DNA from: Solobacterium sp. UBA1761
Lineage (GTDB): Bacteria > Bacillota_I > Bacilli_A > Erysipelotrichales > Erysipelotrichaceae
NCBI GenBank assembly: GCA_002315565.1
Contig: DCHD01000042.1
Span: 64,575-128,574 of the forward strand
Length of the DNA stretch: 64,000 nt
Reading direction: 5' to 3'
Shown here: positions 59,311 to 64,000 of the stretch, piece after piece
How the letters are laid out: each line of letters opens with the position of its first letter
How positions within the stretch are numbered: position 1 is the first letter of the stretch
Made by a program: the position numbers and the translations under genes
Notes under the pieces: generated by a model
The model's input: only the letters and a program-made list of their open reading frames with translations
Databases searched by the model: none
What the model was told of the DNA's origin: nothing

Positions 59311-62012
59311 TAAATATTTTATATGGAATAATAATTGAACCACTGATTCTGCTTTTTGAATTTCTTTTCAGTTTCTTCAAGGATCTTACCGGAAGCAATG
59401 GCATATCGATAATCTGTCTGAGTATCTGTATGAACATTCTTGTACTTCCGCTTTATAAAAGAGCAGATGCAATTCAGGAAGAAGAAAACGCAATAGAAAA
59501 GAAGCTGGAAAAAGGTGTGGCTCATATCAAGAAAACATTCAGTGGCGATGAACGTTTTATGATGCTGCAGACATATTACAGGCAGAATAATTACAAGCCT
59601 TCTTTTGTGCTTAAAGGGCTGTTACCACTGGCACTTGAGATTCCTTTCTTTATGGCAGCATACAGCTTTCTTTCAAATCTTACTTGCCTAAAAAACAATA
59701 GTTTTCTTTTAATCAGTAATCTTGGGGAAGCTGATGGCCTAATGTTTGGAGTTAATCTCTTACCGATCCTGATGACAGCGGTCAATATTGTTTCTTCTTC
59801 AATATATTCAAAAGATGCACCATTAAAAAGCAGAATACAGCTTTATCTTATGGCTGCTGTATTTCTTGTTCTGCTCTATGATTCTCCATCGGCACTGGTG
59901 CTTTACTGGACACTGAACAATGTATTTTCTCTTGTGAAGAACATAATAAACAAATCAGATAATTCAGACTTTATTGTAAAGATTCTTGTATCACTTTTCG
60001 GTGCAGTACTTCTGGCAGGTTCATTTTTACTGGAATTATCGAAACTGAAAACTGTTGCATTGATTATGGTGGGTATTCTTGCTCAGATACCGCTTGTACT
60101 TCTGTTATTAAAGAAGAAACCAAGCATTGAGTTTGAATTCCGTTTTGATTCACTGACATTTGTTTTCTCAGCTGTTTATATTGCATTAATTACCGGTCTA
60201 TATATTCCGTTGATGGTAATCAAATCATCAGCCGGTGAATTTGTTGACTTTTCAACAGCTGAATCACCACTTAAATATATCTTCTCAAGCATGAAGTATT
60301 CTGTTGGGTTCTTTGTTGTATGGCTGGGAATTTATTATCTGCTTTCTAATGATAAGGTCAAAGGCTTTATGTCATATCTGACACTTTGTCTGTCATTTAT
60401 CTTTACTGCTGATTTTGCACTGTTCACAAATAGTTTTGGCAATATGTCCAACAAACTTGTTTACGACATTGCTCCATCAGTATTAAATATGAGCAAGCTC
60501 TTGAATCTCGTATTTGTACTTATTGTATTTGTGGTTATTTATCTAGTCAGAAAGTATTCCTCTAAACTGAGCAAGCCACTACTTTGTACATTATCTTTAA
60601 TGATTGTTGTGACATCAGTTGTTACGGTTAAAGGCATTAAACCGGAGATTGAAGCAGAAATCAGATCAATCAATTCTTCAAAGGAACATGGTACAGTCAA
60701 TGCGACGCTGTCTGATTCAGGAAAGAACGTTGTAGTTATTATGCTGGATAGAGCAATCAGTTCTTTTATTCCCTATATCTTCAATGAAATACCTGAACTG
60801 TATCAGATGTATGAAGGATTCACTTATTATCCAAATACTGTTGCGTATGGTGATTCTACAAATATAAGCAGTCCATCTTTATTTGGTGGATATGAATATA
60901 CTCCTGAAGAGATAAACAGAAGAACTGATAAAACACTCAAAGAAAAGCAGAATGAGGCTGATAAAGTTCTTCCTGTACTGTTTGATGAAGGTGGGTATAA
61001 AGTTACTGTCTGCAATCCTCCATATGCGAATTATGATGAGGTACCTGACTTATCAATTTATGATGAATATCCAGATATAAGTGCCTATAACACAAACAAT
61101 GGAGAACTCCTCTATTTTGAAGGTTCAAATCTTTCAAGTCTAGAAAGAAATCTCTTTTGTTATTCGCTGTTCAGAGTTGCTCCATCCATTCTTTCAGGAA
61201 CTCTATATGACGATGGTAATTATCACAGTTTAAGTTCTGATGGAAGCAGTGAGTCATCAAGAGGAGTAATATTTGAATACAGTATCTCCAATCCGGAATT
61301 TGCGAACAATTATGTTGTACTGGATAAACTAAGCGACATCTTTACTGTTGAAAAGAGCACAGAAGATACCTATCTTTCTTTAGTCAATGAGACTACACAT
61401 TATCCGGCAATACTTAACAGTGAAGATTATATGCCAGGACTTAATCTTGCTGACTATGCTGCTGATGAAAACAATCTCTATAAATATTCAATAGATGGTA
61501 ATGAGATATATCTCGAAACAGAAGAACAGTATACTCATTATCAGATAAATGCCTGCTCGCTTATTCTTGTGGGTGAATGGCTTGATTATCTTAAGGAAAA
61601 CAATGCCTATGACAATACCAGGATCATCATCTGTTCTGACCATGGTAAAGATATCGGTTTATTCAATCTGGGAATGGATGGGGTTGATGCGCAGTCTGAT
61701 GTTTCCGGTTACAATGCACTACTGTTATATAAAGACTTCAACAGCAGCGAATTCACCACTGATGAAAGCTTTATGACTCTTGCTGATATTCCGTTTATGC
61801 TGACAGAAGACCTGGTTGATACAGTTAATCCATTCACAGGAAACAGTCTTGATCAGACAGACAAAAAGAAAGATGTTCAGTATATTCTTGACTCACCAAG
61901 AAATACCGGTGTCAATAAAGGAAATGCATTCGTTGAAAACGGATGGTATGCTCTTTTTGGGAATGTTTCTGACATTGACAGCTGGAAAAAAACAGACAGT
62001 CCAATTGATTAG
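59301..62012 (+). CDS. Fusion of a YidC/Oxa1-like membrane domain with a sulfatase-superfamily domain
   Basis: A 903-residue protein. Residues ~1-218 resemble a YidC/Oxa1 insertase: helix LYGIIIEPL, a second helix ending ICMNILVLPLYKRAD at 42-56, a charged coiled cytoplasmic hairpin, and the last helices with SALVLYWTLNNVFSLVKN at 197-214. The groove Arg that is nearly invariant in YidC appears to be Asn45. Residues ~225-445 add seven or so further helices. Residues ~470-903 form an outer sulfatase/phosphotransferase domain: NVVVIMLDRA with Asp483, GDSTNISSPS with probable nucleophile Thr520, ETTHYPA with His700, and IIICSDHGKDIG with Asp780-His781. It probably transfers a phospho-group to a surface polymer. 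Why it needs a YidC part is unknown. Confidence 0.85.
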   Translation: MQIVNILYGIIIEPLILLFEFLFSFFKDLTGSNGISIICLSICMNILVLPLYKRADAIQEEENAIEKKLEKGVAHIKKTFSGDERFMMLQTYYRQNNYKPSFVLKGLLPLALEIPFFMAAYSFLSNLTCLKNNSFLLISNLGEADGLMFGVNLLPILMTAVNIVSSSIYSKDAPLKSRIQLYLMAAVFLVLLYDSPSALVLYWTLNNVFSLVKNIINKSDNSDFIVKILVSLFGAVLLAGSFLLELSKLKTVALIMVGILAQIPLVLLLLKKKPSIEFEFRFDSLTFVFSAVYIALITGLYIPLMVIKSSAGEFVDFSTAESPLKYIFSSMKYSVGFFVVWLGIYYLLSNDKVKGFMSYLTLCLSFIFTADFALFTNSFGNMSNKLVYDIAPSVLNMSKLLNLVFVLIVFVVIYLVRKYSSKLSKPLLCTLSLMIVVTSVVTVKGIKPEIEAEIRSINSSKEHGTVNATLSDSGKNVVVIMLDRAISSFIPYIFNEIPELYQMYEGFTYYPNTVAYGDSTNISSPSLFGGYEYTPEEINRRTDKTLKEKQNEADKVLPVLFDEGGYKVTVCNPPYANYDEVPDLSIYDEYPDISAYNTNNGELLYFEGSNLSSLERNLFCYSLFRVAPSILSGTLYDDGNYHSLSSDGSSESSRGVIFEYSISNPEFANNYVVLDKLSDIFTVEKSTEDTYLSLVNETTHYPAILNSEDYMPGLNLADYAADENNLYKYSIDGNEIYLETEEQYTHYQINACSLILVGEWLDYLKENNAYDNTRIIICSDHGKDIGLFNLGMDGVDAQSDVSGYNALLLYKDFNSSEFTTDESFMTLADIPFMLTEDLVDTVNPFTGNSLDQTDKKKDVQYILDSPRNTGVNKGNAFVENGWYALFGNVSDIDSWKKTDSPID

Positions 62013-62079
62013 AAGTAACGGTCATATTCATAGCGGAAAGCATGACTTTCCATTAAGATATAGATGGAGGTAGAACTCA

Positions 62080-62388
62080 ATGAAAATAGTAAATGAAAAC
62101 GAATTTGAAAATGAAGTAAAAGAAGGATATACACTTGTAGATTTCTTTGCCAACTGGTGTGGACCATGCAAGATGCTTGGTCCGGTTCTTGAGGAACTGT
62201 CAGAAGAAAGAAAAGACGTTAAATTTATCAAGGTTGACTGTGATGAATCAGATGGTCTAGCAATGAAGTTTGGGGTAATGACCATACCCGCACTGTTCTT
62301 ATTAAAGAACGGTGAAGTGGTAGCTAAGACCGGAGGGTATCAGCCTAAAAACGGTATTGAAAAATTCATAAACGACAATATGAAGTAA
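62080..62388 (+). CDS. trxA: Thioredoxin
   Basis: A 102-residue protein with the redox site NWCGPCK (Cys27, Cys30), the cis-proline region VMTIPALFLLKNG, and the normal thioredoxin length. It reduces disulfides in the cytosol. GGAGGT precedes the ATG by 10 nt. It is followed by a terminator, so it is a single gene or the end of a short unit. Confidence 0.96.
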   Translation: MKIVNENEFENEVKEGYTLVDFFANWCGPCKMLGPVLEELSEERKDVKFIKVDCDESDGLAMKFGVMTIPALFLLKNGEVVAKTGGYQPKNGIEKFINDNMK

Positions 62389-62390
62389 GA

Positions 62391-62415
62391 AGTTGGAAGA
62401 AATTCCAGCTTTTTT
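62391..62415 (+). terminator. Intrinsic terminator after trxA
   Basis: An 8-bp stem (AGTTGGAA at 62391-62398, TTCCAGCT at 62403-62410, one G-T pair), a GAAA tetraloop and a T run from 62410 to 62415. Confidence 0.8.
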
Positions 62416-62439
62416 AATGTGCTTTTATGTCTCGTTATT

Positions 62440-62499
62440 TTTCAAACATCTTCCCAATGTTCTATAATTAGATAAATAACATTTTTTGTTCTTCAGGGG
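62440..62499 (+). promoter_or_regulatory. Promoter and ribosome binding site of the BspA-like gene
   Basis: A TATAAT box at 62463-62468 has a -35-like TTTCAA at 62440-62445 (17-bp spacer). AGGGG at 62495-62499 sits 8 nt before the ATG at 62508, giving an ordinary leader of about 33 nt. Confidence 0.5.
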
Positions 62500-62507
62500 A
62501 TATGAAT

Positions 62508-64000
62508 ATGAAACGTCTAATAACAATAATAATTACCTTCTTATTGATTGCGACATCAACTCTAACAGTTAATGTTGTAAGAGCAGAAGAACCTGTAGAA
62601 AACGATAATATCGAAGAAGTTTTTGATAATGAAGAAAATGTAAATGAATCTGAAAATGAAGAAGAGATAGAAAATAACGAAGAACTAGAAACTGTTGAAG
62701 AAACAGAAGAAGATACATCCGACGAATTGCCATTTGTAGTTGAGGAAACAGATGATGAAGTGCTTGGCACCTATCTTATGGCGTATGGTAAATGTGGAGA
62801 TAATGCAAATTATTATCTGTATAGTGACTACTCATTAGATATTAGTGGCAATGGTGTTTTAGAAGAAACGTTCGGAAATTTAATCCCCGATTATTATGAA
62901 AATGTTAAAACAATAACTATTGACAGTGGAATAACGGAAATAAATGATGATGTTTTTTATGGGATGACAGCATTGGAAAGCGTAACGTTACCAAACTCAC
63001 TAACAACGATTTATGTTTCAGCTTTTAGTGAATGCGAATCATTAAAATCTATTACAATACCAGCATCAGTTACAAAAATAACAGGTAATCCATTTGAATG
63101 GTGCGATTCACTTACATCAATTACGATTGATTCTGCAAATCAGTATTATGAAACAAAGGGATGCAATGTCATTATTGAAAAGGCAACGAATAAACTGATT
63201 TCAGGTTGTTCAACAAGCACAATACCATCTTCTGTAACAGAAATTGGATATATGGCTTTTTACGGATGTAACAATTTTACAAGTATCACAATACCTTCAT
63301 CAGTAAAGAAAATTGGTGGTAGTGCTTTTGGTTATTGCTATAAATTGAAGAACGTTTATTTTAATGATGGTCTGGAAGAAATAGAGTGGGGCGCTTTTCG
63401 CGAATCAACAGGTGATTATATAAATATACCTTCAACTGTAAAAAAGATTGGTGATTTTGCACTTAGCAGTTTTAAATCGGGAGCAATAACTATAAGTCCA
63501 GAAAATCAGTATTATGAAATACCTGCAGGATCTAATTGTGTTATTGAAAAGGCTACAAATCGATTGCTGGTTGGTTTTGAAGATACAGTAATTCCTGATT
63601 ATGTTGTATCAATTGCAGATGGAGCTTTTTACTATAGGGATATTGAAACATTAACAATACCTGTATCAGTAAAGGAATTTGAAAGTCGATCATTTGAAGG
63701 ATCATCAATTAAAAATGTAATTTATCTTGGTTCTGCAACAGAATGGGCAGATATCGATTTTGAGAATTCAATGTATTCAGATAATGTTTTTGCCAGAGCA
63801 AATATCACCTTTGCATCAGAAGAAGGAGTTGATAGTTCAAATTTTACTTACAGTTTTGATTCTGCAAGTGAAGAATACACTGTTACCGGGTATACAGGAA
63901 GTGCTACAGTAATCAGAATACCAGCTCAATATAACGGATATAATGTTACGGGAATTGCCGCAAATGCCTTTAAAGACAATACAAACATAAGGTATGTATT
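62508..64000 (+). CDS. BspA-like leucine-rich repeat surface protein (partial, runs off the right edge)
   Basis: At least 497 residues are visible and the frame is open to the window end. A signal peptide (MKRLITIIITFLLIATSTL) is followed by a very acidic linker (about residues 28-85, Glu/Asp/Asn-rich). From about residue 130 come BspA/LRR_5-type repeats of 22-24 residues, built on patterns such as ITIPSSVKKIGGSAFGYC and VTLPNSLTTIYVSAFSEC. Such proteins are secreted or wall-bound and mediate binding to host or other bacteria. ATG 62508 was preferred to 62502 because of ribosome binding site spacing. The C-terminal anchor cannot be seen. Confidence 0.88.
   Translation, partial: MKRLITIIITFLLIATSTLTVNVVRAEEPVENDNIEEVFDNEENVNESENEEEIENNEELETVEETEEDTSDELPFVVEETDDEVLGTYLMAYGKCGDNANYYLYSDYSLDISGNGVLEETFGNLIPDYYENVKTITIDSGITEINDDVFYGMTALESVTLPNSLTTIYVSAFSECESLKSITIPASVTKITGNPFEWCDSLTSITIDSANQYYETKGCNVIIEKATNKLISGCSTSTIPSSVTEIGYMAFYGCNNFTSITIPSSVKKIGGSAFGYCYKLKNVYFNDGLEEIEWGAFRESTGDYINIPSTVKKIGDFALSSFKSGAITISPENQYYEIPAGSNCVIEKATNRLLVGFEDTVIPDYVVSIADGAFYYRDIETLTIPVSVKEFESRSFEGSSIKNVIYLGSATEWADIDFENSMYSDNVFARANITFASEEGVDSSNFTYSFDSASEEYTVTGYTGSATVIRIPAQYNGYNVTGIAANAFKDNTNIRYV

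Noticed and set aside
62508..64000. CRISPR-like or satellite repeat
   Set aside because: The periodicity is the 22-24-residue leucine-rich repeat of a BspA-like protein, not identical DNA repeats with spacers.

Overview
This window looks like a chromosomal piece of a low-GC, single-membrane Gram-positive bacterium (Bacillota, perhaps Erysipelotrichia or a Clostridia relative; the assignment is an inference). The grounds are AT-rich coding sequence with TGA as a normal stop, an LCP-family wall-polymer ligase, an LtaS-like phosphoglycerol transferase, a CDP-glycerol glycerophosphotransferase relative, MBOAT/SGNH acylation genes, and AGGAG-type ribosome binding sites. No lipid A or outer-membrane gene is visible. 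No rRNA, tRNA, CRISPR array, transposase or phage gene was seen.

Almost all of 1-50505 is one large cell-surface glycopolymer region. 1-656 (minus) is the end of the window cutting a multi-membrane protein. 737-9557 is a plus-strand operon: polyprenyl-phosphate sugar synthase, MBOAT, two tandem SGNH proteins, a small membrane protein and a multidomain LCP protein. 9609-13764 (minus) holds a frameshifted membrane protein, a Wzx-type flippase and a sialyltransferase-like transferase. 13808-19586 (plus) holds YfhO, an LtaS-like enzyme, a GDPD-like lipoprotein and a pair of EmrE-type proteins. 19587-21576 (minus) holds an ATP-grasp enzyme and a GtrB/ArnC-like transferase. 21662-26062 is a complete set of CMP-Kdo genes (kdsB, kdsA, kdsD, kdsC) with acyltransferases between and after them. 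27098-30280 is a VTC/DUF4956/CotH trio. 30299-50505 contains more GtrB-like and GT2/GT4 transferases, rmlA, rmlB, a WecE-like aminotransferase, an ATP-grasp enzyme, a second YfhO, a Wzy-like polymerase, a second Wzx and polytopic membrane proteins.

50570-54468 is more ordinary metabolism: an ArsB/NhaD-like transporter, PepT, PduL-type phosphotransacylase and NagB. 54509-62012 returns to envelope functions: a GDSL hydrolase, a LicC-like nucleotidyltransferase with a DNA-binding domain, an APC permease, a CDP-glycerol glycerophosphotransferase family protein and a YidC-sulfatase fusion. Thioredoxin (62080-62388) and the start of a BspA-like leucine-rich repeat surface protein (62508-end) close the window.

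How it may work together (inference): nucleotide sugars (CMP-Kdo, dTDP-4-amino-4,6-dideoxysugar) are assembled on a lipid carrier by the GT2/GT4 and sialyltransferase-like enzymes, exported by Wzx and EmrE-like flippases, polymerised by the Wzy-like protein, modified outside by GtrB/YfhO glycosylation, acetylation (MBOAT/SGNH, acyltransferase-3) and glycerol-phosphate transfer, and attached to the wall by the LCP protein. The strongest unusual signals are the Kdo pathway in a single-membrane context, the KdsC fusion to a YhcH-type domain, the YidC-sulfatase fusion, and a recurring promoter layout in which the -10 box lies 6-7 nt before the start codon, which suggests leaderless mRNAs.
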